Shown here piece after piece: positions 46,332-59,434 of a DNA stretch of 64,000 nt. The DNA comes from Cristatella mucedo (lineage: Eukaryota; Bryozoa; Phylactolaemata; Cristatellidae): positions 7,435,001 through 7,499,000 of the forward strand of contig WPIO01000001.1 of the NCBI GenBank assembly GCA_009760855.2, in the 5' to 3' direction. How positions within the stretch are numbered: position 1 is the first letter of the stretch; each line of letters begins with the position of its first letter. A model generated the notes under the pieces. That model worked only from the letters and a program-made list of their open reading frames with translations, did no database searches and was not told the DNA's origin. The translations under genes and the position numbers were made by a program.

Positions 46332-48435
46332 ATCCCGGTCTATGAACAAACGACACCATATTAACCGTTCATTAGTCTTGGGCTAGCCCCCTGAGGTGAG
46401 TGTGAGCATGCAATGAACATTAAATCAATACCTATCTTGGTAATAGTGGAAATCAAGATTTTGAACTAAAGATAAGAACTGTATATATTCAATATAGTTG
46501 TATATACTATAGCATGTATCGTAAGAGTTTGATATTAGTTTTAGTCTCAGATCATTATTTATATTGTGTTGATAGAACCAGCAAATAAAACTTGTAGGGC
46601 AATGTGCAGGTAGCTTCTTAACACGTGCGACTATTAGCTGAAAGCATCAGTTAATAAACGTTTAAAATTTCTTACTCTTTTCTGCATCTACCATATCGTG
46701 TACTGTAGTGAAGCAAGGTTTATGCTTATTGATGCCAAGCCCTAATATTTCAGATCTTGAACTTTGTTACCAAAATTCCAATTCAGCATCCCAGTATTTC
46801 CCTACAGTGATCGTATGCCTTTGCTGTGCACCAGCCTGGCAGTCCTCACCTGGAGTGTATTTATAAAATCTTGCTAAGGAGGTGTATCTCTCCAAAACGG
46901 ATTGTAAACCTCGCCCGGTTCTTTGACAGTATTCCTTGGCATTCAGTCCAAAGCCTTTGTTCCATTAAGAACATTTGTAAACATGGAATTTTGCAATATA
47001 GAGAAAATGGTTATCAATGAATAAACAGAAAACTAGTCAACAACTCGAACCGAATTGAGTTTTTGTTTAGGATGCATTTCAAAACGACAAACATATTAGA
47101 AATGCAACCCCAAGTTTGATGATTTCCAATATAAAAGGAAAGCATTAAAAACAATGATTATGCAGACCATACCTAACCCAGAAGTAAACCGGAAGCAATA
47201 TATGTACAAATAACAAATTTTCCGATCTCTGCATTATATTCGACTTGTGTCCCAACTTGTTGAACCTTGACACATCGAATTACCTGTTTATAGCTTGTTG
47301 AGGTAGTACATGATTGTGACTTTAATAAAGGTTCCTTTACAGTGTGACTTGGTGCCTTGTAATTTCCATAACTTGGACAATACTACGCTGATCAATGTGA
47401 AATGTGAACTCAGCTGTGCTTGTGGAACACTCAAATAGTTCATTAAACAAAGTGCTCTGCATCTTTTGAGGGTTTGGCAAATTTTTATAATGCATAGTAT
47501 TGAATCGGTTTATTTTTTCTAAGTTTCCATGTTTGAACACTCAGCCACAGACTCTCCAAGGACATCAATAGGTCGACATTCCAGCCATTGTTATATTAAA
47601 AGATAGCTAGTGTAGGCACGCTGACACGGCGATCGTTCCATCAATTCTCGTTATATAAATGGTCTGGAGGATCAATCTCTAGTGTGTGGGAGATAACTCT
47701 CCATGCCTTGCCACTTTCTTTCTGTTCACCCTTTAAAAAGATGTAGTTCGTGTTGCCTTACATACAGACGAGGACATCTTGCACCAGCTTTGTTGCTTGG
47801 TGGCTGCATTTTTTGGTGGACCATTTAATTTGCCGTGTTTTAGTAAGAGCTGCTGTGGCACTGCTAAACACCGGTTGTAATTAATGTACGTTGATCTGCA
47901 AAGACTTCTACTATCAGCAGGATTCCAACTCGGGCTTCGACATCCACATCACTGAACACGTCGAGACAGGAAGACTCACAGAAATAAATAATCCTGGTAA
48001 AGCGTAGTTTAGAAGTGGGAGTTACCACAATGGATTCATGTGCTGATAGCCAATGGGATGCATCAAGCTAAGAAGGAGACCATCAGTAGGATCTTCGTTA
48101 ATAGTATCTGTTGTGGTTTTTGTCTCTCTAATATTAAGGAAAATGAGGAAGCTTAGCTTTTACTGTTAGCCCCACAGTTGTTGTGGTGTGGCATACACCA
48201 AGGATTTTTTCTATTTGCTTTACCTTGCCTTTCCTTGCAGCTTGTGTGTGCAACTCATGATATGTTGACCTCCTAATTTGTTTAGTGCTTTGCATGCATT
48301 CATACTTGTGATGCATTCATACTTGTGATGCGCAGAACGAATGGCGGACACAGACATGCAGACTGTGTGTGAGCATGTGCGCCCGTACGTTTTGTGTTAT
48401 TGAGCAGTTTGTGAAGTCAGTATGATGTGAAGGCA

Positions 48436-48441
48436 TTTAAT
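48436..48441 (-). other. possible poly(A) signal for the LRR gene
   Basis: ATTAAA on the minus strand is the first AATAAA/ATTAAA-type hexamer I found downstream of the LRR stop codon. It lies past ABCF3 exon 3, so use of this site would make the LRR 3' UTR antisense to that exon. Confidence 0.25.
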
Positions 48442-48551
48442 GTGCTTGAAAACTACTGTGCCTTTTTGATAGCTTTCTGGGCATGCAGCAATGAGGAACT
48501 TGTGTTTACACACTGGCTGGCTGTTCAAGCACCTCGCTTTTCTTCTTGCAG

Positions 48552-48708
48552 GAGTCGCCATGGTGCTATTCACCGGGACCAACTGCCTCGCAAGGTGCTC
48601 GATAATCCAGTCAGCCTGAACACGATAATCAGTAGCCAATCCGTAGAAACTGACACGGCAGCCACTGGTAGCAGCATCTGGATGACTAGGAGAGACGACG
48701 GACAACTG
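48552..48708 (+). CDS. ABCF3: ABCF3, coding exon 3
   Basis: Bounded by CTTCTTGCAG and a GTAAGC donor. With two bases from exon 2 it reads LSRHGAIHRDQLPRKVLDNP, VSLNTIISSQSVETDTAATG and SSIWMTRRDDGQL, residues about 74-126, ending in phase 0. The L(D).P(V/I).L..I segment and the W-M-x-(K/R)-R stretch fit the linker of ABCF3 before its charged coiled region. Intron 3 (10,363 bases) holds the antisense LRR gene, a 1.46 kb CT array, four LINE/SINE copies upstream of exon 4 and one duplicated SINE-B. Confidence 0.85.
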
Positions 48709-48911
48709 GTAAGCTGCGTCTGGCAAGCGGAGGTCGTTGAATGGGGCTCCTTTGTAGCCCTAGCTTTCACCCTATGCTCCCAATTGAGAAGGAGCCGAGT
48801 CTGAGCCAGCTGCAGCTATTTGCCAGGCGCAAAAGGGGCAGCACACCAAAAAATCACTCCCGTGATGCCAGGTCTGTTTCTTGGTATCATTAGCAACTGC
48901 TTGGCAAATAT

Positions 48912-50357
48912 CTACCACCTGCCGGACTCCATAGTGGCTGCTAGCAGGGGGATGCAGTGGACAGCCAGAGCTGCTGGTAGTGCACGTGTTAGCACCACTG
49001 CAGCTGCTGTTGTTTCTCGTGTGCTGGCAGCACTCGAGCTGTGGCCACGCCCTGTTATGGTGAGATAGCTGGCTGCTGTTATTTCCAATGGTTGATAGTC
49101 GGTGCTAGTGCAAGCATCTGCTTCAGGCTGCTCCGAGCATGCTGCTGGCAGCGGAAACTGATCGACACCAAAACCGGCGATAGTATCGTCTGCTTTTGCA
49201 GTGCACTTGGCGTGGGTCGTCCTGCTCGGCCTCTTTGAAGGGTTGCGTAGCCACTGCACAGAGCAATCGCACTCGATGGGATTTTCTTGGTAGTCAAGCT
49301 CGGTGAGCACCTTTAGTGGTGTGATCCAGCAGCTGCTCAAGGTCGTTAGCTTGTTGCTGGCAAGAAAGAGCTCTTTAAGGCTCTGCAGACCTCCTCTGGT
49401 GGCTGCTACCTGGAGGAATACCGCTGACTCGAGTTCGTTCTGTATCATGTCGAGGACCGTCAGGCGGCGGAATGCTGCAAGTGCACCTCCATCTACGCTT
49501 CGTACCCTGTTTTTGAGTAGAACCAATACTTCTAGTGGATGCGAAGCAGCAGCTACCTCGCTTCCAGCCTCAAGGAAGCCGATGCGGGACAGCTGGTTAT
49601 CGGCGGCCAGCAGTGATCGCAGCCGAGGTGCTGCAAGTAGTGCCGCACTGCTGAACTGCTGCACACGATTGCTACCGACGTTCAGTAGCTCGAGCGTGGC
49701 AAGTCGTGCATCGACTAGAAACTCGACGCTAGTCAGACGGTTCTCGGATAATGTGAGGTCCACGATTGCCGGCGCCCCGCGGCCCAGTGATGCACCGTCG
49801 ATGCTCATCAACCTGTTGTCGGCCATGTTAAGCTTGCGGAGGTTAGGAAAGCGACCACTGGTGCTGCCATCAGATGTCAAAAAAGCCAGCTGTTCGAGAC
49901 GATTGTGGGACAGATCGAGCTCCTCGAGGCCTAACTCGATACCCCCGAATGCATCCACGTCGATAAGGTCAATTAGATTGTCGTTCAGGAGCAGGGACTG
50001 GGGTGTCGCGGCCTCCAGTGCGCGAAACGCACCGGCACTGAGGGTTCGCAGGTCCATGCCTGATAGCCGTGCTTCACGGATTGCAATGCGGGCTGCTGCT
50101 GGGGCCATAAAATTTGGCAGCTTAGCAACCTCTGCACTACCTCCGCTGAGCTTTGCGCAAGCCATGGTGATGGGAATTCTTGTTGTGGTAGCTGCGGGCT
50201 GGCCAGTTACTCTGTCGTCGTCCTGCTGCTGCTGCTGATGATAGTCGGTCTCACAAGTGCATGCTACCGCTGGGCAGGCTATGTAAGCTGAAGTTGCTTG
50301 AGCTGTCAGTTGATGCTTAGTGAATGCCCAGGCCAGTAGCACTGCCGTGAGCAGCAT
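48912..50357 (-). CDS. secreted or GPI-anchored leucine-rich-repeat protein, intronless
   Basis: 481 codons without an intron. Residues 1-21 (MLLTAVLLAWAFTKHQLTAQ) look like a signal peptide. An N-terminal cap follows with cysteines 28, 33, 35 and 67, interrupted by a Q5D3 stretch (41-48). About nine LRRs (121-345) carry LxxLxLxxN-type cores such as LEELDLSHNRL, LRKLNMADNRL and LKELFLASNKL. A C-terminal cap has NPIECDCSVQWL (C363, C365) with C385 and C407. The tail ends in a hydrophobic stretch (about 451-474), perhaps a GPI signal. An upstream in-frame ATG at 50432 has a stronger context but would place 25 residues before the hydrophobic segment; I prefer 50357 because of the signal peptide. 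It resembles extracellular LRR adhesion/receptor proteins (chaoptin/slit-like caps) but no ortholog was recognised. It lies inside ABCF3 intron 3, 204 bases from exon 3. Confidence 0.8.
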   Translation of the reverse strand: MLLTAVLLAWAFTKHQLTAQATSAYIACPAVACTCETDYHQQQQQDDDRVTGQPAATTTRIPITMACAKLSGGSAEVAKLPNFMAPAAARIAIREARLSGMDLRTLSAGAFRALEAATPQSLLLNDNLIDLIDVDAFGGIELGLEELDLSHNRLEQLAFLTSDGSTSGRFPNLRKLNMADNRLMSIDGASLGRGAPAIVDLTLSENRLTSVEFLVDARLATLELLNVGSNRVQQFSSAALLAAPRLRSLLAADNQLSRIGFLEAGSEVAAASHPLEVLVLLKNRVRSVDGGALAAFRRLTVLDMIQNELESAVFLQVAATRGGLQSLKELFLASNKLTTLSSCWITPLKVLTELDYQENPIECDCSVQWLRNPSKRPSRTTHAKCTAKADDTIAGFGVDQFPLPAACSEQPEADACTSTDYQPLEITAASYLTITGRGHSSSAASTRETTAAAVVLTRALPAALAVHCIPLLAATMESGRW

Positions 50358-50461
50358 TTGCACGTCTGGTATAAGGCTTGATAGCTCCGGCTCTTGGCAC
50401 TGGAACGTTGACATGCCTGGAGGTCTGAGCATTTCTTTGCCTCATGCACAGAGCCGTTATA

Positions 50462-50530
50462 ATAGTAATATTTAAGCATTTGTGTAGCACCCTTAAGAGC
50501 AAAATCTCATTTTAAGCACATTACAGTCAA
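50462..50530 (-). mobile_element. degenerate LINE/SINE-B 3' tail
   Basis: TGTGTAGCACCCTTAAGAGC, AAAATCTC and AAGCACATTACA read like the worn complement of the 3' hairpin, just upstream of the LRR gene. Confidence 0.4.
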
Positions 50531-50765
50531 CTAATTAATAATAAAGTCCATTTGCCGTTGCCGGGAACCAGTACGTCAGCCCTGCAGATGATTAGCCCAG
50601 GCAGGTGTACTCAATAGCCTCGTCTGTTTTGGCTGACTTTCGCCTGATCAATTAGTTCCAGCAATTCTAAATTGAATTGGGGACATTTTTTCAAAGCGCT
50701 ACTTGCTGTATGCCTACTAGCTGTCATACAGAACTAAACACCAAACTCATGTTTAAAAAAGTTAA

Positions 50766-50922
50766 ATGTGAGCTGATTTAAAAGCCTTAATTATGTAGCA
50801 CAGAAGAGCCTTAACGGTCATCACTATGGTTTGCACTGGGCAATCAAGGATTGCCCACTTCAAGACTTGTACCCACGACCTGGGTCGTTAAGAGCCAGCA
50901 CTTTACCCATGGACTACGACCC
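50766..50922 (-). mobile_element. SINE-A, diverged
   Basis: AGCTGATTTAAAAGCCTTAA and AGAAGAGCCTTAACGGTCAT, a worn B box (GACTTGTACCC on +), then ACCTGGGTCGTTAAGAGCC. It lies in ABCF3 intron 3, upstream of the LRR gene. Confidence 0.8.
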
Positions 50923-51471
50923 CAAGATTAAGCTAATACTCATTGTTGCCCAATTCCTTCAGATATTTCTAGGCTTGGCACACTTTTCTTAGGCAAGAAC
51001 TGGTCATGTTTATAAAAAAAAAAACAGTTATCTATGTAGAAACAGTACTTTCAAAAGTGCAAGAGCATGGCTGACTTAGCAGATAATGGTTCTGCAATAG
51101 CAGTGGTTTTCACAAGAGTTTGGTTCCTTGACCTAACTAGTGTTTGAGTCAAATTGTTGTCTTGCAGAGGTGAATGAACTAGACGTGTTTGCTTACAAGT
51201 CTATATAGACGGTGCACTGTGTCCTTAAAAGTTGCTGGCACTGCACCTGTCCTAACGTCTCAAGCTGTTTTGCTGTTAGTGACATTATCTTGCTATTTAT
51301 TACTAAGCTTTGCTAGATCTAGTCATCTAAATCAACTCTTTTGCATGCTGTTTGTAGTAACTGGCTAGAAAGTCTGTTTGCTGTAGGTTTGGGTAGGATT
51401 TTCTCTCGGGTTATAGAGATATCATATAGATAGGTTTAAACAGAGAGGCTTTACAATTTAAATTCTGAACC

Positions 51472-51646
51472 TAATAATAATAATAATGCACTTGATAAAG
51501 CGCCCTCAGAGAACTTAATCTCTCTCTAGGCGCTTTACATTTGCTGCAAAGGGAAATGCAATTGAATAGTGAGTAAAATCATGTTTGATAAACAAACAAA
51601 ATGAATAACATGGTTAGGGGTGACATGCACAGGGTCAGCATGCAAA
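51472..51646 (-). mobile_element. L2-like LINE 3' UTR fragment
   Basis: (TAA)n, GCACTTGATAAAGCGCCCTC and 3' UTR ending at AGCATGCAAA. Strongly 5' truncated and well conserved. Confidence 0.85.
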
Positions 51647-51649
51647 CTG

Positions 51650-53410
51650 AACCAGGTAACAGCTTGTTTTGACTCAATACTATCTACCGGTGAAGACTGC
51701 AGTCGTGCTTATATGATCAGGCTCGTTTAAATTGTTTTTCCTGCTAACTTTTTGTTTCTTTCTCTACCTCTTCTCCCACTCTTCTGTTTTATTACTTACT
51801 TAACTAACCTAACTTATCTCGACTATCTCAAAGTTGATGCAGCCTTTTTTCTTGCACTCGTAGACAACTCAGGCACTCTAGCCCCTCTATTCCTAAAGTT
51901 ATTGGGGGACTTAGTTCCTTTATTCGTGAAGTTGGCAAGGGTTTTAATCACCTAGTCTTTAATCTCTTTGGTATCGATGGCAGGTCTGTTTTCACAGTAT
52001 GGCGATAGCTGTAAAAGCACTGACGATCTCGCGATTTATTCTATAAAACAGTTCCGACTGTTGATTATTAAAATCATTGAGAATGATCAAGGTTGCATTA
52101 ACAAAGTGTTATCATAATCAAAAGTTACTGAAGTGATCTTTCATTTTCGTTTTGCATACTTTCGACTTGCTATGTTAACTGACACTCAATGGATTGAGCA
52201 GATGAAATATCTGCAGACCAAACGGAAATGTAGTGCATCTGAAAATACTTCTGCAATTATACTAGAGTTACACATTTCGAACTTATAGTAGCAGCATGGT
52301 TGCAATGAAGCACTCCAGATGGGTGGATACAGGATAGCAGTTTGCTGTAGCATGGGCTAAGCTTTGTGTATGTTTCGTATGGTGTATCATTGTCACTTAA
52401 TGTCTGACAATCCCACCAGATAAACAACGGCGAATGGAGCAGTTGATGTGTGATTGGCTTGGCCAATAGACGGGTGAGTGCTCTTAGCATACTAGACTAT
52501 TTACTGTATGTCATATTTTATTTGTTCGGGAGACTACAGTGTGTACATTCTGTTTTCTGTAACGGCAGCTCTCGTATGATCAGACATTAATGTGGCTGAG
52601 CCTGACTCTTGGTCTTAGCTCAGGTATAAGGTGCTCCTACTTCTGCAGGAGGCAATCCTTTGTTGCGCACTGCAAATTGGTGACGGCGGGTATGCTTTTC
52701 TGCCACTGTAGTAATTGGGGCTATTAGATCAGCTAACCTTTACTTTTACTTGACTCTTATACACTGTACTTTATTACCTAGAGAATCTCATACTCAGACC
52801 CAATATTATGCTCTTCATTAGCTTGAATGCCGTGGTTAAACTTACGTAGCTGTGTGTGCCAGGTTCTCAGGGCTACATTTGTGGGGCTTGAATTTGCTTC
52901 ACACCAGGTCCCATCTATGCTGAGACAGCAGGTGTCAGATCAGGAACTGGACCCTGCTGATGCATACAGTAGACTATGAAAGCTAATACCTATTAAGGCA
53001 TCAGCATGTGGTTATATCTATCCCGATCAATAATGCCATTTAGGGAAACCTGAGCTGCAATATGTCTGCCTGGTTTAACTCGTATTTGTACATGGTATTG
53101 ATTATCTTCAGTTTCTATGTAGAACAAAATCTTGCTCGAGCTTTGGTCTCCCACACCTGTGTGTTCGTGCTCATTTGTACACGCACATACATACTCATTA
53201 TTTCTCACGTCAATTCCTTCCTTTTAGCTCACTCTCATTTGAGCTCTCATCTACTTATCGGCCTATTTGTCTCTTGATCTAGCTACCTTAGCTGTTTCTT
53301 AATCTCTCCCCATCTCTTACCATCTTTCTCTGTGTCTGTCTCACAGTATGTGTGTTGTTCCTTGTCATGTCACTCTCTCTTCTTTTGTCTCTTTTTTCTT
53401 TTGTCTCTCT
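51650..53410. other. intronic DNA of ABCF3, no exon seen
   Basis: Mixed AT-rich sequence. Becomes pyrimidine-rich on + from about 53200 toward the CT array. Confidence 0.4.
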
Positions 53411-53412
53411 CC

Positions 53413-54980
<1,568 letters not shown>

Positions 54981-55842
54981 CCCTCTCTGCCTCTCTTGTC
55001 CGTCCGTCTGACTCACTCTCTCCTCTTTGCCTCTTAGTCCTCTTAGGAATGCAACATTGTCTAGTTTTTCTTACCTGTGAATGCTGTCACTGCGGTATCC
55101 TCTTCAGCTTCACAGCCCTTCAAGCTGCAGGTAGTCTTCACTGTTGCCCTGGTGTAGGGCACGGCTGTTACTGCTCGTGTGCAGCATACCGGCCGGCTAG
55201 CCACCTTTGCTTAACTAGCCTGGTGCCAAATGCAAAATGGATTTCTCTTCTGGCTGGGCTGGGTAGTGAATTGGTCGTATTTGTTTGCAGGGACTTATTG
55301 AATGCTCATTCTGTCGGCTAGTTTGCTCATATGGAAGGTCAGCCAATGAGCTTGATTGCCAGGTGCTTGTTGATTATTTTGGCAGCTGATTTCTCTGCAT
55401 TGTTCTCCAGACCTGGAGCTCAGTCAAATGAGAATGCCCTTCTGCCTTGTCATGATACTGTTAATAGCCATTTCGTGCTGCTGCACCATTCTTCATCTGG
55501 GAGGCTGGCTGCTGCGGTCGACCTAGCTTTTGCTGGGCAGCTGGTTCCTTTCTGCAAACGAGCTGCTGACTGGACTTGAGTTGTCAGTGCAGCCCAACTT
55601 TTTCTAGGAAGGCTGCAGCCTCTTAAACCGGTCCATCGGAGGGAGCTTGCTCTTGATCCCTTCCCTCAACCGCCTTACGACCAACCAAGATCAAGCACAA
55701 CCCTTCTTTATTAAAAAAAAGGGGGGTACCTCTGTTGGTCTTTCCCTGCACCTCGCTAGGTTGAACTTTTGGGTAGAGAGGGGGGCTAGTTGCTACCTAG
55801 ACGGTGAACTGTGTGTGTGTATAGGTTATATGGCCCGGTTTA

Positions 55843-56012
55843 TAAAAAATACTAGCTGATTTAACAGCCTCTTTTGTATAGCGACAGAAGAGCCTTTACG
55901 GCTATCACCACCACTTGCAGTGGCCATAAAGGATCGCCCACCACAGGATTCGAACCCACGACCTTCGGGGCAGAGGTCGTGAAAAGCAATCGCCTTACCT
56001 AGTGAGCCATCT
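55843..56012 (-). mobile_element. SINE-A, near full length
   Basis: ACTAGCTGATTTAACAGCCT, AGAAGAGCCTTTACGGCTAT, the clean B box GGATTCGAACCC (on +) and the head complement to GTGAGCCATC. It directly abuts the LINE at 56032. Confidence 0.88.
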
Positions 56013-56031
56013 GTACTGGCTAATCAGATCA

Positions 56032-57140
56032 TTCGATGAACCTCTGAAATATAGGGTACCTCAGGGCTCCGTGCTTGGTCCGGTACATTTCACGGTCTAT
56101 ACTCTTCTTCTTGCCGATGTGATTGTCAGGCACAATCTAGGCTTTCACTTCTATGCAAATGACACTCAGTTGTACCTTTGCGTCGATAACTCCACAGCCC
56201 TCCTGCACGTCGAATTCTCTCAGCTCCCTTGCTGCTTGTATTGATGACATCTGCACATAGATGGCAGCAAGCTGACTTAAATTGAATGATGATAAAACCA
56301 ACTTACATGGACAAAGTGTGATTCAGAAATTAGAAAGTTTAACGCTCACAATCGGCTCTTCGAGCATATGTCCTGTTGAATCTGCACGAAATCTAGGTGT
56401 CCTGTTGCAAAGTGACCTTTCATGAGACGACCATATCAGCTCCACAGTCGAGTCTGCCTACTTTCAGCTACTCAGCTTTGCTAAAACTCGGGCTTGTTTA
56501 GACAGGGATGCCACATCTAAATTGGTCCATGCATTTATGACATCCCATCTCGACTTCTGTAACTCACTGCTTGCTGGTCTACCGGCCTGTGCACTCAGGC
56601 ACTTACAGCTGGTGCAAAACTCGGCAGCTAGAATTGTCTGTCGTGAGTGTCGCTGTTGCCACATCTCACCACTTCTCGCCGACCTGCACTGGCTCCCAGT
56701 CAAGCAACGCACCAATTTCAAGGTTCTATCACTCACTTTTAGGTCCCTTCATTCTTTGGTCCCAGCCTACCAATCAGATCTACTCCCCCACCAGGCTAAG
56801 CATCGTGCCACTTGCTTTTTCTGAATTTAGTCGATAACCTACAGTTCTAAGAACCTCAAATCCTTTGGAAACGTGCCTATAGTTCAAATGCTGCTAAAGC
56901 GTGGAACTCACTTGTGACTGGAGTCAGGACATCCCCTGTCTTGACCACGTTAAAAAAAAAGCAAAAAACGCATATATTTATCCCAGCGTGTAGTGGGTCC
57001 GTATGACTGGTCCTTTATGTGCTTCTGCGTGCTTACACTATGCATGCTGCCACTAACCCTACTTGCATGCTGACCCTGTGCATGTCACCCCTAACCATGT
57101 TATTCTTGTTATTGAGCATACTAAAATTAACCATTGCAAA
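56032..57140 (+). mobile_element. L2-like LINE, 5' truncated, protein partly readable
   Basis: Reads LKYRVPQGSVLGPVHFTVYT and HNLGFHFYANDTQLYLCV (catalytic YADD-type motif changed to YAND). After frame breaks it continues with [40 protein letters not shown] and [16 protein letters not shown]. The 3' UTR follows (TGCGTGCTTACACTATGCAT) and the copy is lost at about 57140 before the hairpin. Intronic, same strand as ABCF3. Confidence 0.82.
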
Positions 57141-57786
57141 AAATTACTGCTGACCTCAGGAGAGAGGTATGGATCAATCTAAGCTTCTTCTGTCAAAGGA
57201 TAGCTAGCTGCTGGTGTGTTTAAGCGCTTTTCGTAGGACACGCAAGACGGATTAGTAAGTCCAGAATTCGGAGAATGTGGTTTAAAAAATGGTCCTGCAT
57301 TTGTCGGTAGCTTCTACCAGAGCATATTGGCCTTAGGGAAGCAAAACCTTGCTCAACATAAATGCCACTATATATTTGCTCGATCGAGACCATTTGTTCT
57401 GGAAAACCTGCTGTTCTTTAAGTCATGCATCTATGTCAAGTATCAAGCGTGGTTTTATGTCACATAGTGCTAGCCATATATTGCTCTAGGTAACCATTCT
57501 GTGTTAGTCTTGTTAGCCTTTAATTCCCTGAATATGGTAACAACATTTACCACTGGTGAGTAGAAGGACGTAATCCTGCTTTGTGAGCACTCTAGTAGAA
57601 GTTCAGTTCTTTAAGAGCATATTTAAGCCTCTGATCTTCCAAGGTAGCATGCCTCATTTGCAGCCATTAGGTCATTTATGTTTAATTAAGGAACAACGTT
57701 TTGTTTAGTGTACTTTCGAATAGTGTCTAACGCGAGCATGATCGTGATCTTGTGACTTTCTGTTACCATGCATCATCTGTCGCCGG

Positions 57787-58008
57787 GCTGGTTTGGCCCA
57801 GTGGTTAAGGTGCTCGCCCCGACAAAGGTCTGGCCGAGGTCGTGGGCTTGAGTCCCGTGGCATATGTCAAACGCCTGGCCCAGTGGTTAAGGTGCTCGCC
57901 CCGACAAAGGTCTGGCCGAGGTCGTGGGCTTGAGTCCCGTGGCATATGTCAAACGCCTGGATAGAGATTAATTTCTCTTAGGGTGCTATACAATTGAGTT
58001 AGTATTAT
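57787..58008 (+). mobile_element. SINE-B with internal 82-base tandem duplication
   Basis: The units 57795-57876 and 57877-57958 are identical by eye (GGCCCAGTGGTTAAGGTGCT ... GTCAAACGCCT). The tRNA-like head with its promoter boxes is therefore present twice, followed by one LINE-type 3' end (GGATAGAGATTAATTTCTCT). Confidence 0.92.
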
Positions 58009-58583
58009 ATCTACAGTCAACTACATTTGGCTTTACAATTGGATTTAAAACTTATCAAGTCTTTATGAATTGAACTTCTAGTAGAGTTCTCACAGAGCAT
58101 GATTACAGTTCTTCTACTCATCGGTGGTCAGAGTTGTTACCATATTCGGGTAATAATATGCTAGCAATGCTAACAGAACGGTTACCTACAGCAATATGGC
58201 TAATGCGACAGTGTCTTCAAACTTATAGGGTATTTGTTATTGTTACATTTTTGACATGGTAGCATGAGTATAGAAGTGGTGGCTTTCACATTTGCTTAAT
58301 GCTTGCATGCCATGTTTGTTTGCTTGCTATCAAGTTAGAATCGATGAAGTAAATAGGATCTAGTGTTGCAAGCTCCTGTAAATGGGCTTGTGAAGTAAGG
58401 TCGTCAAGGGGAGAGTTTGATGCATGTTGATTTGGTGGCTTTAGCGAGAACCCGGCTACAAAAATAGAAACTTTTCCGAGTTTTAGCCATAGAAAATGAT
58501 TTCTTTTGAGAGTTAATAAATCTGTTTGCTTGTACGTATCACATATGTATGTGTTTTGCTGACGAATAGCCTTTCGATTTAGG

Positions 58584-58774
58584 TGAGCCGTGATGGCACA
58601 CTAGGTAAGGCGGTTGCTTTCACGGCCTCGGTCCCGAGGTCGTGGGTTCGATTCCTGCAGTGTGGCGATCCTTTATCGCCACTGCAAGCGGTGGTGATAG
58701 CCGTAAAGGCTCTTCTGTCGCTATACAAAAGAGGCTGTTTAATCAGCTAGGATTTATTTATTATTTATTTATTC
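58584..58774 (+). mobile_element. SINE-A, full length reference copy
   Basis: The head starts GTGAGCCGTGATGGCACACT and has the exact B box GGTTCGATTCC. The body contains GGCGATCCTTTATCGCCACT and AGCCGTAAAGGCTCTTCTGT. The 3' end is TTTAATCAGCTAGGATTTAT with a TTTA-rich tail. It is the least damaged copy in the window. Confidence 0.92.
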
Positions 58775-59071
58775 GATGTATAGTCAATTACCTTGCACGT
58801 GTTACTAAGCCTCCCTAGTGCCCTCTGAGTACTATGCAGATCATTCAGCAGCTACATTTTTGGTAGTGAACGATCTTCCAAGTGTTGTGGTTTTTTGTTA
58901 TAAGCATAATCTGTAAATTAGCTCTACTGTTGGTATGTATTGGCCCGAGCAAAATTGCTATGGCAATGTCAAACTATCTAGCATGCTTAATAATTGTCAT
59001 CTGAGGAGACTACTGTGGCAGGCTAGCTTTGTTTGTGGCAAGCATTCTCAATATTATGTTTTTTGCGATAG

Positions 59072-59193
59072 AAAGTGAATCAAAAGAAATTGGAAAAGGC
59101 AGAGGCTAAAATTAAGCAGAAACAGGAGAAGCGAGCACACGAGACGCTCGGGAGCAGCACCACTGGAAGTGCTGCAGCCAAAGCCTCTGACAG
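59072..59193 (+). CDS. ABCF3: ABCF3, coding exon 4
   Basis: Acceptor TTTTGCGATAG and donor GTATGT, entered in phase 0 and left in phase 2. Reads KVNQKKLEKAEAKIKQKQEK, then RAHETLGSSTTGSAAAKASD, residues about 127-166. The (V/N)xKKLEKAEAKxKxKQEKR signature is the most recognisable piece of ABCF3 in this window. It forms a charged helical linker ahead of the first ATPase domain. The acceptor choice is fixed by frame: using the next AG would put a stop codon in frame. Confidence 0.9.
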
Positions 59194-59434
59194 GTATGTT
59201 TTATGGTCTTAATTATGGGAAATAGCTATAGTCCCAAGTTAGTGTGGAAGCTGAAGTAGCTAATGAGTCACTGCACATTTGTCAGCTTGCCTGCACGAAA
59301 TGTATTGTGTTCCTGATCATAGTGTGGGTCTCCTTATTCAGTGAATGCATAAATGTAGCAGGGATGACAGCATCTCCTTCCTCTGCATAATAAAACAGCC
59401 ACGTTTGAGCTGCATGGGTCCGTGCTATTTTTAG

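Noticed and set aside
49303-50238. 311-codon + frame opposite the LRR gene
   Set aside because: Shadow of the antisense LRR coding sequence; Ser/Arg-rich with no domain, while the minus frame has LRR motifs and paired cysteines.
58584-58660. Free-standing tRNA gene (A and B boxes, tRNA-like arm)
   Set aside because: The same sequence continues into a conserved SINE-A body and tail in eight copies, so it is a SINE head.
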